Positions 33,440-45,120 of a DNA stretch of 64,000 bases are shown piece by piece. Position 1 is the first letter of the stretch. Each line of letters opens with the position of its first letter. The notes under the pieces are model-generated. The model was not told the origin of the DNA, did no database searches, and saw only the letters and a list, made by a program, of their open reading frames with translations. Source of the stretch: Diphasiastrum complanatum (lineage: Eukaryota; Streptophyta; Lycopodiopsida; Lycopodiales; Lycopodiaceae); the NCBI GenBank assembly GCA_029204225.1, contig CM055092.1:44260309-44324308 (forward strand). The letters run 5' to 3'. The position numbers were made by a program, and so were the translations under genes.

Positions 33440-33926
33440 TAATCCACGCACATCTGGAGACCTTTATCTTTCTTAGCTTTCAAAAGAATAGGAGCGTCCC
33501 ATGGTGACTTACTAGGTTGGATATGTCTCATCCTCAAATAGTTTTCTATTTGATTCAAAATCTCTATCTCTTCTTTCTGAGAGAACCTATAAGGTTGTCT
33601 AGAATTAGGTTGACTTCTTGGAAAAAACTTATTATGTGGTCTATTGACCTAGATGTTGGTGATGGAAAAACATGTTTAAATTCACTTATGATCTGAATTT
33701 TCATTGCTTGTTCGTGATCTAAACTTATTGAATTAAGAATTCTAGAGAATTCACGACTATTTAGATACACATCAGAAACATCCAAAATTGGAATAGTAAA
33801 TATTGAAAAAATCTCATATTGTGAATAATCAAATGCTTTCATTATATTAACTGTAGAAATTCCATCCGACGGAGGTACAAAATTAATGCCAAATAAAATA
33901 ACTACCTTATCATCTTCCTTTGACAA
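33440..33926 (-). pseudogene. Ty3/gypsy fragment, protease-RT junction
   Basis: The minus-strand frame 33564-33926 ends in a region matching the start of Ty3 reverse transcriptase: KHVFPSPTSRSIDHIISFF resembles the usual TRSIDH block. Further pieces follow in other frames towards 33440. No catalytic RT motif is present. Element C inserted next to or within it. Confidence 0.6.
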
Positions 33927-33963
33927 TCACAAGCCTGAGTCCATTTGTGAGTGAGCTTCTTTG

Positions 33964-35169
33964 TGAAGAAACAAAATGTTTCTATTTCCAACGCTTTGCT
34001 AGCTTTCAATCCCGAACTTTTGACAAAAGATGACATGACACGACATCAATCGTGCTCCTCAAAGGATCAAGAATATCAACCAAGTACCATGGGGTACAAG
34101 TATTTGATCAGATATCATGACATCAGCAAAAGTACTCTAGATCATGGCTAATCTGCCACTCTTGTAATTTGTGATTAGTTAGAGATGTTTGACCTTTCTG
34201 ATTTGGAAGCTACATGATGTGACACGAAATTATTCGCAAACTGTATACTTTCTGCTTGATGCATAATACTGTAAGAAGGTAAGACGAAAAATATAGAATA
34301 CATGTCCGCCTGTGAGCGAGACAATTTTATAGAGGATCTGTAGATCCAGAAGTTTGCTTGTAAGTGAGACATTATTCGTGAGAGAACTGTATTTCTCTCA
34401 CGCCAATGCACTATGTGGATCTGTCATGCAGTGCTTGAAAATCAGAAGGTCAATAGATAATATTTAGTTGTTGTGCACATATTATTCCGTATGACTGCAT
34501 GATCTCGAATGATTATTTGTCTGCTACAATTCGTGTATCTGATTCACTTGTTTATTCAGTTTTGCACATTGGTTTGATTTCGTTGAATCCTATATTAATC
34601 TGTTAACGTAGATCAGCAGTGTCTGTCTACACTCTGAAGGATTGTAAGAATGATATAGCCGGCAATGACCAACAATCATATCTGAATTTTTGACGAACTG
34701 ATTTTGTTTGCGAATGCTTTCGCTTCGTGTTTCGTTTTGTTTCGCTTCACGATCACTTGGCTATAAGCGTAAATCAATTTCAGAGCTCACTTAAGTTTCA
34801 GTTCGTTTCTTTCATTTCGTCTTGTTTTGTTTCGTTTCGTCTCGTCTCATTATAGAGCCTGATTGATCTTTTTGTGAATGCTTTCATTTCATTTCGTTTT
34901 GTTTCGCGATCTCTATGCTTCCAGCATGAATAAATGTCATAGCTTGTTTAAGTTTTGCTTCGCTTCGCTTCGTTTCATTTTCATCTAGATTTCGTCTCGT
35001 TTCGTTTTGTTGTGTTACAGAGCCTAATTGATCCAACACAAATTATTCTCGAACAGAAATAATTCGAGTTTCACAAAAGTTTCGCGAATCGTTCAAGAGA
35101 CTTTTATTAGTTTGTCACCGGAGTTCTAGCTAGAATTTGTATTTTCTGAGTGCATATTTTTTCTCATTA
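33964..35169 (+). repeat. 5' LTR of element C
   Basis: The LTR is 1206 bases. Its 3' third (about 34710-35010) is a degenerate pentamer field of TTTCG, TTTTG and TTTCA units. Confidence 0.9.
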
Positions 35170-35170
35170 G

Positions 35171-35183
35171 TGGTATCAGTGCC
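35171..35183 (+). promoter_or_regulatory. primer-binding site of element C
   Basis: TGGTATCAGTGCC is complementary to initiator tRNA-Met with minor change and lies one base after the 5' LTR. Confidence 0.85.
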
Positions 35184-35284
35184 CACCTTGTCATAGTCTG
35201 ACATAGCCGAAAAGCTATCAGATCCAAGGGGCTAAGCATTCAAACAAACAACCATTAACAAGTGAGAACACAAATTTAGGATCA

Positions 35285-36137
35285 ATGGCTTAAATCAGCA
35301 GCATACAATCCAAGATCTGTACAGTTTTGGATTCATCAGGATCTAACTTCCTAGCATGGAAGGTTAAGATCTCGCTGATACTGAAGGGTGAAAGATTATT
35401 CCCCTGGGTAGATGGCACCGAGGAGATGCCTAAAACAACAGGCAAGGAGCTACGCAAATGGAGGGAGAAGAATGACAAGGCAGTAATCTTGTTATCATCA
35501 TCCATCGAGGATAGCCTCACACTTGATGTGGCTATGTTCTCTAAAGCAAAGGAGATGTGGGATACACTACTCAAAGATTCTAGAGGAAATCACACAGTCA
35601 AATAATGATGCTCTAAGATCAGTTGACAAACCTGCAGTGGGATGGCAAAGATCTCACTTCCTTTATAAGGAAGATGAAGGATCTATTCCTTTCACTACAC
35701 AATTCTGGGACAGAAAATGTAGTGTCAGTAGAGAAGCAGCTCACTTATCTGTTGAGAGCCTTACCAAGATCCTTCCAGACAACCAGAACACAGCTCACAA
35801 AGAATCCTACAATGACACTCGAATAGGCAATTGTCGAGATTCGAGAAGAAGTCGAGGCTCGAGAGCACCTTGATCACAAGAATGCTTCTGACCAAGCCCT
35901 CTACAACAACAAAGAAAAAACAAAAAAACATTTCAAGCCTAAGAGGGAGTCAGATCGAAAATAGGATCATGATCAGCAAGCAAAAGGAACCAGCAAAGGC
36001 AAATGGAAGAATAAAGGAAGGTTGAAACATCAAAGTGGAGACAAGAAAACCTACGTGGGATGCAAATGTGAAGGGCATATTGTCGATTCATGTTGGCTCA
36101 ATCCAAAAATTGAGTGTATCCACTGCCACAAGAAAAT
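35285..36137 (+). pseudogene. Gag of element C
   Basis: The first frame (35327-35605) reads LDSSGSNFLAWKVKISLILKG and AVILLSSSIEDSLTLDVAMF, a copia Gag of the UBN2/DUF4219 type. A frameshift then moves Gag to 35623-35826 (DLTSFIRKMKDLFLSLHNSG). A zinc-knuckle region (CKCEGHIVDSC) follows near 36062. The likely start ATG at 35285 is followed at once by TAA, so the N-terminus is broken. Confidence 0.75.
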
Positions 36138-36873
36138 AGATCGAAGTGGAGAATACATCTCAAATCAGTTCACTGACTTCTACAATGATCATGGTATCAT
36201 TCACAGAAGGACTGCATCTTACACACCACAGCGCAACGATGTTACAGAAAGAAAGAATAGGACTCTTATGGAAGCTGCCAGATACACGATGGCCTACTCG
36301 AAAACTCCAAGAATATTGTGGGCTGAAGTAGTAGCTACAGCTGTTTACATTCAGAACAGGACAGGAAAGTCTGGTGTTCCTCACACGACACCACACAAAT
36401 TATGGTGGGGTAGAAAACCGAATCTGACTCACATCAGAACCTTTGGTTGTGCAGCTTATGCACATATTCCTGATAAGCTTCGAAAGAAGCTTGATGAGAA
36501 AGCTGAACAGGGATATCTTGTAGGATATGACAATAATTCGTCATACTACAAAGTCTACATGCTAGAGACAAACATTGTGAAGATAGTCAGAGATGTCAAA
36601 TTTGATGAGAGCAAAACGATGGCCAACGATGATCCTATTAGATATGAAGTTCTTGAAAGACAGTACTATGATTTGCCAATTGTGACAAAGGGAGCAGAGA
36701 ACGAACACTCAGATGAAACTGTTCGAGTCGCTTCGCATTCGAGTGATGAATCAGACGAAGAAAGTTTTGAGAGGCAACCTACTGCTACAGTACCTGTAAA
36801 CCAAAGCAGAGCAGACAAAGGCAAAGGCATTGCAGTTCCAGGAGGATCTCCTAGAAGGTCGACAAGACAATGA
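36138..36873 (+). pseudogene. integrase C-terminal part of element C, fused to Gag remnant
   Basis: The Gag knuckle (CIHCHKK) runs directly into RSGEYISNQFTDF, which corresponds to the second catalytic region of integrase, so protease, pre-integrase and the first catalytic Asp are deleted. PQRNDVTERKNRT keeps the Glu, and the C-terminal FGCAAYAHIPDKLRKKLDEK is well preserved. The usual DNGGEY Asp reads RSGEY. The frame ends at TGA, 36871-36873. Confidence 0.8.
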
Positions 36874-36891
36874 AAAGCGCTAGCAAGATAT

Positions 36892-37971
36892 GTGCCATGT
36901 AGCTCAGCTTCTACATCAGAAGAATTATGTGGATTCAGTGGTGAACCACAGACATTCGAGGAAGTAGTTGAATGCCCAGAGAAGGACAAATGGATCCAAG
37001 CCATGAATGAGAAGATGGAATCCATGAGGAAGAACCAGGTATGGATGTTGCAACCATTGCCAGATAAGCGAAAGACTGTTAAATGCAAATGGGTATACAA
37101 GCTAAAATATGGACCAGATGGAGATGTCTCAAAGTATAAGGCAAGGCTTGTAGCAAAGGGATTCTTTCAGAGATATGATATTGATTATTCTGAGACCTTC
37201 TCTCCTGTCGTGAAACATTTGTCCCTACGTTTACTATTTGCATATGCAACTGCTTATGATCTCAAGATTCACATTGTGGATGAGAAGATAGCCTTCTTGC
37301 ATGGTGAGTTAGATGAAGAGGTCTACGTGGATCAACCCCCAGGCTATATCTCAAATTCACTTCCTACTTATGCATGCAGAATGCATAGGAGTATCTACAT
37401 TCTGAAGCAGTTAGCTCGACAATGGTACAAGAAGAAAGACCAAGCCCTGAAATCCTTAGGATTCAAGCCACTAATGGCTAATTCCAATGTGTATGTAAGA
37501 ATTACAAATGGGAAGATCATTATTGTAGTTGTGTATGTGGATGACACTCTGATACTCTGCAAGAGTGAGAAGCTTATTGCTAAAGTGAAGAATGATATCT
37601 CAAAACATTTTGAGATTACACATTTGGGAGAAGCCAGGTGTTACCTTGGCTTACAGATTGACAGGGACTATGAGGGAGGTAAATTGTACCTTCATCAGTC
37701 CAGATATACCCAAAAAAATTTAGAAGATTTCGGGATGCTAAATTGCAAAGGAGCGAATACTCCAATGCTTGCAGGAACATTACTGACGAACAAAAATTGT
37801 TCAAGGACTGAAGAAGAGAGAGAATTGATGCAGCTCACACCATACAAGAAACTGATAGGATTGTTGATGTACCTTGCAAATAACACATGCCCTGACATTG
37901 CTTATGTTGTGTTCAGGATGAGCCAATTCTGTAGGAATCTAGGATCGACTCACTGGAAGATTGCAAAATGA
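36892..37971 (+). pseudogene. reverse transcriptase of element C
   Basis: A long open stretch carries KCKWVYKLKYGPDGDVSKYK, DYSETFSPVVKH, HIVDEKIAFLHGELDEEV and an intact YVDD (VVVYVDDTLILC), then the thumb and connection. Polymerase residues look complete. It stops at TGA (37969-37971), where copia elements usually have Arg (AKRILHYL), consistent with a CGA to TGA change. Confidence 0.82.
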
Positions 37972-38520
37972 ATTTTGCATTATCTTCAATTAACAAAAGA
38001 ATTTGGTTTGTGTTATTGTCGTGATGCAGGGTTCCAAATGCTTTCCTACAGTGATGCTAGCTGGGCATCCCTCAAGGATGACTGCAAAAGTGTCTCAAGA
38101 GGATGTACCATTGCGTCAGGAGTAGCAATTCTCTGGGTCAGCAAGAAGCAGACCATTGTAGCTCAGTCATCCTACGAAGTGGAGTACGTTGCAGTAGTAA
38201 AGATGGCCAACGAAATAATTTGGCTCAAACAGCTCCTTGACGAACTAGGCGAAACGAGAAATGAACCTTGGTTTTGTAGATGGACAACACATCTGCAATA
38301 TATCTGACAAAAGACCTTGTGTTTCACTCAAGGATGAAACACATTGCAATCAAGTACCACTTGATAAGGGACTTGATCGGGAAGAAAATGTTGTAGACTA
38401 CTTTCATTGGAATGAAAGACATGGTTGCTAACAATTTCACAAAGGCCTTAGACAAAGGTCTGTTCGAGAAATAAACGAGCAGTCTTGGAGTTGTCAAGCT
38501 ATCATGCTTTGAGAGGGAGC
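37972..38520 (+). pseudogene. RNase H of element C
   Basis: SYSDASWASLKDDCKSVSRG and SSYEVEYVAVVKMANEIIWL are readable in 37975-38307. After a frameshift, the tail with AKALDKGLFEK-like content runs to the polypurine tract. It is not functional as a single frame. Confidence 0.75.
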
Positions 38521-39734
38521 TGAAGAAACAAAATGTTTCTATTGCCAAAGCTTGCTAGCTTTCAATCCAGAACTTTTGACAAAAGACGACACGACACAAC
38601 ACGAAATCAGTCGTGCTCCTCAAAGGATCAAGAATATCAGCCAAGTACCATGGGGTACAAGTATTTGATCAGATATCATGACATCAGCAGAAGTACTCTA
38701 AATCATGGCTAACCTTCCACTCTTGTAATTTGTGATTAGTTAGAGATGTTTAATCTTTCTGATCTGGAAGTTACACGACGCGACACGAAATTGTTCGCAA
38801 ACTATATACTTTCAGCTTGATGCATAATACTGTAAGAAGGTAAGATGAAAAATACAGAATACATGTCCGCCTATGAGCGAGACAATTTTATAGAGGATCT
38901 GTAGATTCAAAAGTCCGCTAGTAAGCGAGACATTATTCGTGTAAAAAAATTTTATTTCTCTCATGCCAATGCACTGCGTGGATCTGTCATGCAGTGCTTG
39001 AAAATCAAAAGATCAATAGATAATATTGTAGATGTTGTGCACATATTATTCTGTATGATTGCATAATCTCAAATGAATATTTGTCTGCTACAATTCGTGT
39101 ATCTGATTCTCTTGTTTATTGAATTTCACACATTGGTTTGATTTCGTTGAATGCTATATTAATTTGTTAACGTAGATCAGTAGTGTCTATCTACACTCTG
39201 AAGGATTGTAGAAATGATATAGCCGGCAGTGACCAGCAATCATATCTGAATTTCTGACAAACTGATTTTGTTCGTGAATGCTTTCGCTTCATGCTTCGTT
39301 TCGTTTTGCTTTGTGGTCACTTGGCTATAAGCGTAAATCAGTTTCAGAGCTTACTTAAGTTTCATTTCGTTTCGCTTCATTTTGTCTTGTTTCGTTTCGT
39401 TTCATCTTGTCTCGTTACAGAGCCTGATTGATCTTTTCATGAATGGTTTCACTTCGTTTTGTTTTGTTTCGTGATCTCTATGATTTCAGTATGAATCAAC
39501 ATTAGAGCTCGTTTAAGTTTCGCTTTTCTTTGCTTCATTTCATTTTCGTCTAGATTTCGTCTCGTTTCATTTTGTTGTATTACAGAGCCTGATTGATCCA
39601 ACACAAATTATTCTCGAACAAATATAATTTGAGTTTTGCGAAAGTTTTGCGAATCGTTCAAGAGACTTTTATTAGTTTGTCACCAGAGTTCTAGCTGGAA
39701 TTTGCATTTTCTGAGTGCATTTTTTTTCTCATCA
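38521..39734 (+). repeat. 3' LTR of element C
   Basis: The 1214-base repeat of 33964-35169 includes the same degenerate TTTCG pentamer field at about 39270-39570. Confidence 0.9.
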
Positions 39735-39739
39735 CTTTG

Positions 39740-39836
39740 CAATTAATCATATTATATCTAATAAAGGTATTATGAAGATACCTTTCTAGAGTAATTTGAA
39801 CCAGCCGTCTCGCTCTGTCTCTATGGATTTGAATTT
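39740..39836. other. short unassigned flank of element C
   Basis: About 100 bases lie between the CTTTG target copy and a decayed copia RT. No frame is seen. Confidence 0.4.
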
Positions 39837-42570
39837 CTAGACAATAGTGAGCTTGACCCAGAGATCGGTCATTTCGAATTTAGAATACATCATCTGCTTG
39901 GCATCCTTTACTAGGTCAAAATTTTTGCTGAAAAGTAGTGTGTCATCAACATATAAGGTGATAATTATAAAGGAATACAGGACTGACTTGAAATAAACAT
40001 TCGAATCGACAATGTTTGATCTGTAACCATGATGGATGAGAAATGTGTCTAACCTCTTAAACCATGCCCTTGATGATTGTTTGAAGTTGTAAAATGTCTT
40101 ATGGAGTTTGCAGACATGATTCTTTTTATCATCAAGAATGTATTCCTCAGGTTGCACCATGTAGATATCCTCTTCGATACCTTTGTTCAGATAGATTGTT
40201 TGTATATCGAGTTGATGTAGTTCTAGGTTTGCTGCAACAACATACAATAGGAGTGTTCGGATCAACAAATGCTTGAAAGTCTCATTAAAGTCAACATTTG
40301 AAATCTATGAGAATCCTCACACTACTAGTCATGCCTTCCTTTGATCGATACTCATGCCAGCTTTGTACTCGATTCTCTCGTCATCTTTGTATTTGCAATT
40401 GATATGATTGTTGTTGGCAAGTAATTTGACAAGTGACCATGTCTGGTTCTTGATTAGAGAGGCGCACTCTTTGTCCATCACCTCTCTTCAGAGATCTGAG
40501 TTTGGATGCTGAGAGCCTCTTCAACAATAGTCAGTTCCTAAATGAAATAATAAGCAGACTCATGAATGTACCTCATGGGTTGCGTGCTCTGGTAAATCTT
40601 CATGGAGGTGGCGTTGGTTGATGATCTGGTCCTTGATTTGTTTTCGTGTCAATGGCAAGAGTTGTCGAAGGCTCGCATGGAAAGTCGGTGAATTGATCCT
40701 CAAAAAAAATAGTATCCTTGTTAAAAAAATATATGTTGGGTATTAAGGTTGTATAGCTTATAGGTGTTGTCGAAAGAAGTATAACCAATAAGGATGGATT
40801 TGAGACTTTGGAAGTTCAATTGTTTCTTTGTCCCTTTCGAGATGTACATGTAGGCTATACAACCAAATACTCGAAGGCTATTCATTGATGGTTTGGATCC
40901 TGTCCAATCTTCATAAGGCATCTTGCCTGAGAGAGCCTTAGTCGAACACATGTTTTGAATGTAAACTACAATGGAGACAACTTTAGCCTAGAAGCATTTA
41001 GGTAGTGATGCATGATCAAGCATACACTTGGCTGATTCAACTAGGGCACGATTCTTCCTCTCAACTAGCCCATTTGACTGCAATGAATAAGGAGTGATAA
41101 ATTGGCTATTTGATGCCTTGGCTAAGGCAGTACTCCTTGAATTCAGTCAAGATATACTTTGCACTATCATATGACCTCGTGCCTCGATCTTCATGCCAGT
41201 CTCTTTCTTTGCATGCTCCTTGAACACCTTGAAGAGGTTGAATGCCTATGATTTGCACCTGACAAAATACGCTATTGTTCTTCTAAAGTATTCATCAATA
41301 AAAGTAATGGAATACTTGGCATCTTTCAATGTCGGATTCTACATTGGGCCACATATGTCTATATTTACAATATCTAATAATTCTTTAGCAACATGCTGAT
41401 GACTTGATCAAAAGGATTTCCTAGCCTGCTTTCCAGCAATACAATCTTGGCACACAGGTAATTCGACTTTCCTATCCAGGTGGTGAGATCAAGCACAATA
41501 GATTGTTTAGACATGTTCAATACAAAATCATAATCTAAATGACCAAGTCTATAATGCCAAAGTAAACTTTTATTGATATGAACAATATAATTTAGAACTT
41601 GATTGGTAATAGAATAGCAATGACTTAATTTATAAAAGTATTCATGCCTCTTTCTGAGTGTTAGAATTTTGTTTATCCTATCGACAACCTTACATTGATC
41701 TGATTCAAATTCTACTTTATGTCCTATATCTATAATTATGCTAACAGAGAGCAAATTCATACATAAGTTAGGTACATGGAGGACATTTAACAATAGCTTG
41801 AATTGATCATTCGAAAAGTTTAATCTCATAGTGCCTTCACCTTTGATAGCATGTGTGCTATTGTCACCAAGGTAAATCTACCTTTTGCTATTGTAGGGCA
41901 TATAGGACTCAAAACGACTGATATGGCTTGTCATATGTTCAGTGGCTCTGGAATCAAGAAACCAGGAGTTGTCGTTTGATGCTTTCTGGTGATTTGTCAT
42001 GAACACGTCATGATCTACTTCTAGATTGAGGTGAGATTCCTTTGCAGCTGCATTTGCCTGTTGATTCGATTGCTCTTTGTTGTTGTTATTGGCCTTTAGT
42101 ATCCGGCAATCTTGGATCTTGTGGTTGGTTCATTTGCAATATCTTAGTTTTGCAATAGCTATGAGCTTATTCTGACTCTTAGTCTGAAAAAACAAGAATT
42201 GATGCATAAAGTCATCTACAATGTTTTTCTATGAATGAATAATACAATTAACATTATCAGCATCATCACCATCTATAATGTACAGCTGTGTAGATATATA
42301 TAGAATGGCATAGAAACATTTAGTTGTCCAATGTAGATCTTGTCTAAAGTAGTGGATGACACCATCAAGGTGGTTAGTAGGCATGGATGTCATTGTCCTG
42401 GTAGGCGACAATTGTGGATGTTGTTATCCAGACAAATGGTGACTTAGCTGCAACCATTGTCAAGGCAGTTGCATAGTTTGCAGACTGTGCAACAATGAGA
42501 GTAAATATGCAACAACATGAATGGATCGAGATTAACATGGGATTTAGGAAAGTAGAAGAGTAAATCAAAC
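39837..42570 (-). pseudogene. decayed copia element D: Gag end, protease, integrase, RT
   Basis: In minus-strand order: a protease region with the catalytic motif changed to DSRAT (from DSGAT) near 41960, then LNVLHVPNLCMNLLSVSI and pre-integrase LLWHYRLGHLDYDF (41374-41829). A fragmented integrase core comes next, then the integrase C-terminus LRVFGCIAYMYISKGTKKQL (40721-40951). RT at 39837-40268 keeps YVDD (ITLYVDDTLLFS) and KLHKTFYNFKQSSRAWFKRL. RNase H and both LTRs are missing. The element is interrupted by many stops and frameshifts, older than A, B and C. Confidence 0.78.
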
Positions 42571-42600
42571 ACTCTTGTCAAATCTTATTGGATCTTGTAG

Positions 42601-43532
42601 TTGTTTTGGTCTCTCCTCCAAAACTGGAACAATGTATGTAAGATCATTCACTTAGATTCATTCCTCACTTGTGCTAGCGAAGCTCTTGCGAATTTTTCCA
42701 GTGACCAAAGCCTTCCAAACTTCTTGAACTTTCTTCTGATATACTTTCGCACGTCTTACATTTCCTTTCTGCTGATCATGTCTTCTACAGATACTTCCCA
42801 GTCTCCGCGGTATACTATCCATCGTGATGTCCCATCTGCAACGAACATCATTTTCCTTCTTAGCACAAGCATGGTCACTCAGTGGATGATCCTTACGGAG
42901 CCTCTGCTCACTGCAATGGGTATTCATGAGAGAGCCTTTTGTGGCAGAATCAACATGGATTTCATCACTCTTGCCTTCAGTACGTGGAAGGAAGAGAAAT
43001 CCAAATTTTAAAAGGGAGCAACACACAAGGTGCACATCACTGAGGCCGCCCTTGTAGCCATAGTTATAGCATCAGGTACACAAGCCTCACCTAATCATAA
43101 GCAGGCCAAACAGGCCATAAAGCCGTACATCGACCTCACCAAGGATTTGCACTGGACCAACGACGGATACCTCCTTGATGCCATCATTGAGCCTTCCATA
43201 CACGCTGCTGCCCAGCTACTGAACAACTTCCTGATGGTTGGCAACCTCAGGAAAGACCGCATCACTTCACAAATCCTCCATAGGATAGCTGAGTCCTATA
43301 CCAAGTTGGCCAAAACCCCTCTTGAACTATATAATTGGTTCAAGACTGTTTCTGGTGAGCTCAAATGAGCTATTAAGAGCAATACAAAGCAGCAGTTCGC
43401 TGCTAGCCCTTTGTTGTCTCTCCTAGCCGCCTCTCATATAGAAAACAAAATCCATGGCTTCCACCTGGATTTTGTGCTTTCGGTTTATGAAGAAGCACCG
43501 GTCGAGTCGTCTCACCAGGCCTCGAGTTTGTA
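42601..43532 (+). pseudogene. unrecognised protein, family copy 2 (related to 7.5 kb)
   Basis: One frame runs 42601-43011, is stopped by TAA, goes on at 43030-43368, is stopped by TGA, and continues to TAG near 43532. The middle part (NDGYLLDAIIEPSIHAAAQL onward) aligns with the ORF at 7493-8254 over about 110 residues, including LNNFL, RKDRI, YNW and IHGF. The N-terminal part has no counterpart there. There is no recognisable domain. It is cut by a copia LTR at about 43550. Two in-frame stops make it a pseudogene in this copy. Confidence 0.5.
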
Positions 43533-43549
43533 GCGGAAGCTTTTTCGTT

Positions 43550-44312
43550 TTGTGTTTGTCCTCTCTCTTCTGATTCGCGAACAATTTTCTGTCTTTGAAA
43601 TTTCTTTTCGTGTGAAAGCTCTTATGGGATCCTAGACACTCGACTACGCATTACAGAACATATTTTATTCTAGCAATCAAGAGACACAACACAAGGCCAA
43701 GAGATACACGAAATAGAGCGACTATATTGTCAGTTTGGTTTTAGAGCAAGATCGTCAGTGTCTCGCTCGTTGGCGGATTGACTCTCTGCTCTTTTGTTGT
43801 GTTCTGCTCATTGGTAGACTTTCATGCATAGCTATGGTATTTTTGCTTTCTTACTCTATTCGCTACATCTCTCTCTGTTTCTTACAGATCTCTGTAAAAT
43901 TCTCATCACTTTTTCTCTCTTTTAGGTTATGATCCAGAGAGGATTGTTTATACCTCCACTATGTGGAGTTTACAAGATAGTTAAACATAGAATCACAAGA
44001 CTAGTTAATGCTAATCAACTAGTTAGTTAATCTCCATCGTTGCTATTCGTTTCAGCTGGGCATGAAGCCAGTTGAGTTGCCAGTTGGCAGCGTGAAAGAT
44101 TTCTCTTCGTGTGTTTTCGTTCTTTTTGTAGTTTTCATTTTGCATCCATTTTGCGCTTTGCGGTCCTGGAGGTGTGTTTATATTTTGCGATTGATTTGCG
44201 AATTGTTCGTGCTTCGAGTCAAAGACATGTTGACTATCGCAAATTGTTCTCGTTCGACCTTCGTGTCTTGTTCGTGCTGTGACAAAGTTGCAGGAGTTCA
44301 CCATTTCTGACA
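43550..44312 (-). repeat. 3' LTR of copia family E, copy 1
   Basis: On the minus strand it starts TGTCAGAAATGGTGAACTCC at 44312. It is clearly homologous to 47642-48383, sharing CACGAAATAGAGC and TCGTTGGCGG blocks and a TTTCG-rich segment. The low-coordinate edge is approximate. Confidence 0.78.
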
Positions 44313-45049
44313 CTCCCTCTTGAACCTTGCAACTTTGTTCGTTCAATCCAATTGCCTCTCTTTGCTTGGTAAAGAGTGGCTTGTCGAGCGGTTTCATGAG
44401 GAGATCTGCAATCATACTTTTTGATTTTATGAATTGGACCTGGAGCTCTCCTTTCGAGATCAAATCTTGAATGTGATGGTACTTCAGAGGAATGTGCTTC
44501 ATCTTTGAATGGAAGACATGATCCTGGGACAGATAGATGGCACTCTGGGAGTCCATCATCGTCGTGCTTGGCCCCTCTTGTGGTATTCTGATTGTCTCCA
44601 ACATCATCCATAGCCACACTACCTCATTTGCCACTTTCGAGTCTGCGACATACTCAGCTTCGCAAGAGGATTGAGCTACCAAGGTTTGCTTTTTGCATAT
44701 CCAACTGATTGCAACTCCGCACGCTATTGTACATCCTCCAGTAATGGACTTGTTGTCATCCTTGCAGCTTGCCCAGTTCGCATCACTGTAGTGATGCAGC
44801 TCAAATCCTTTCTCCTCGTTTCTAGCTCTGTAGGTTAATCCAATATTCTGGGTACCCTTATATTGTAGGATTTGTTTGGCCATTTGCCAATGTGCTAGAC
44901 CAGGATTGGAACAGAATTGGCTCAATGTGTAAACAGACGCAAGATCTGGTTTGGTACAAATTGTCAAGTACATCAGACTCCCGATTAAGTTCTGGTAGGG
45001 TATACCTGCCATCTTCTGTATTTCCTCTTCTATTTTTGGGCAATTCTAT
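44313..45049 (-). pseudogene. RNase H and RT connection of copia family E, copy 1
   Basis: The frame 44023-45012 begins in the RT connection (GIPYQNLIGSLMYL). It carries RNase H with HHYSDANWASCKDDNKS, SSCEAEYVADSKVA and MMDSQSAIYLSQDHVFHS, ending FTKQREAIGL. Catalytic acids are intact. It is truncated upstream at about 45049, so RT, integrase and Gag are lost, and the frame runs on into the LTR. Confidence 0.82.
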
Positions 45050-45120
45050 CTAGAGACTTCAAAAGACCATATTTGAAGATCGTGTATTTGTTCAAGAAAG
45101 TGGAAACGTAAAAAGTGGCT

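Larger units (their letters stand above)
33964..39734 (+). mobile_element. complete copia element C with CTTTG target duplications
   Basis: LTRs at 33964-35169 and 38521-39734 both start TGAAGAAACAAAATG and end TTCTCATTA or TTCTCATCA. The target duplications CTTTG at 33959-33963 and 39735-39739 are identical. The primer-binding site TGGTATCAGTGCC starts at 35171, and the polypurine tract GAGAGGGAGC abuts the 3' LTR. The LTRs differ more than those of A and B (roughly 9 changes in the first 130 bases), so it is older. The interior has lost protease and most of integrase, and RT and RNase H are broken by stops. Confidence 0.9.
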
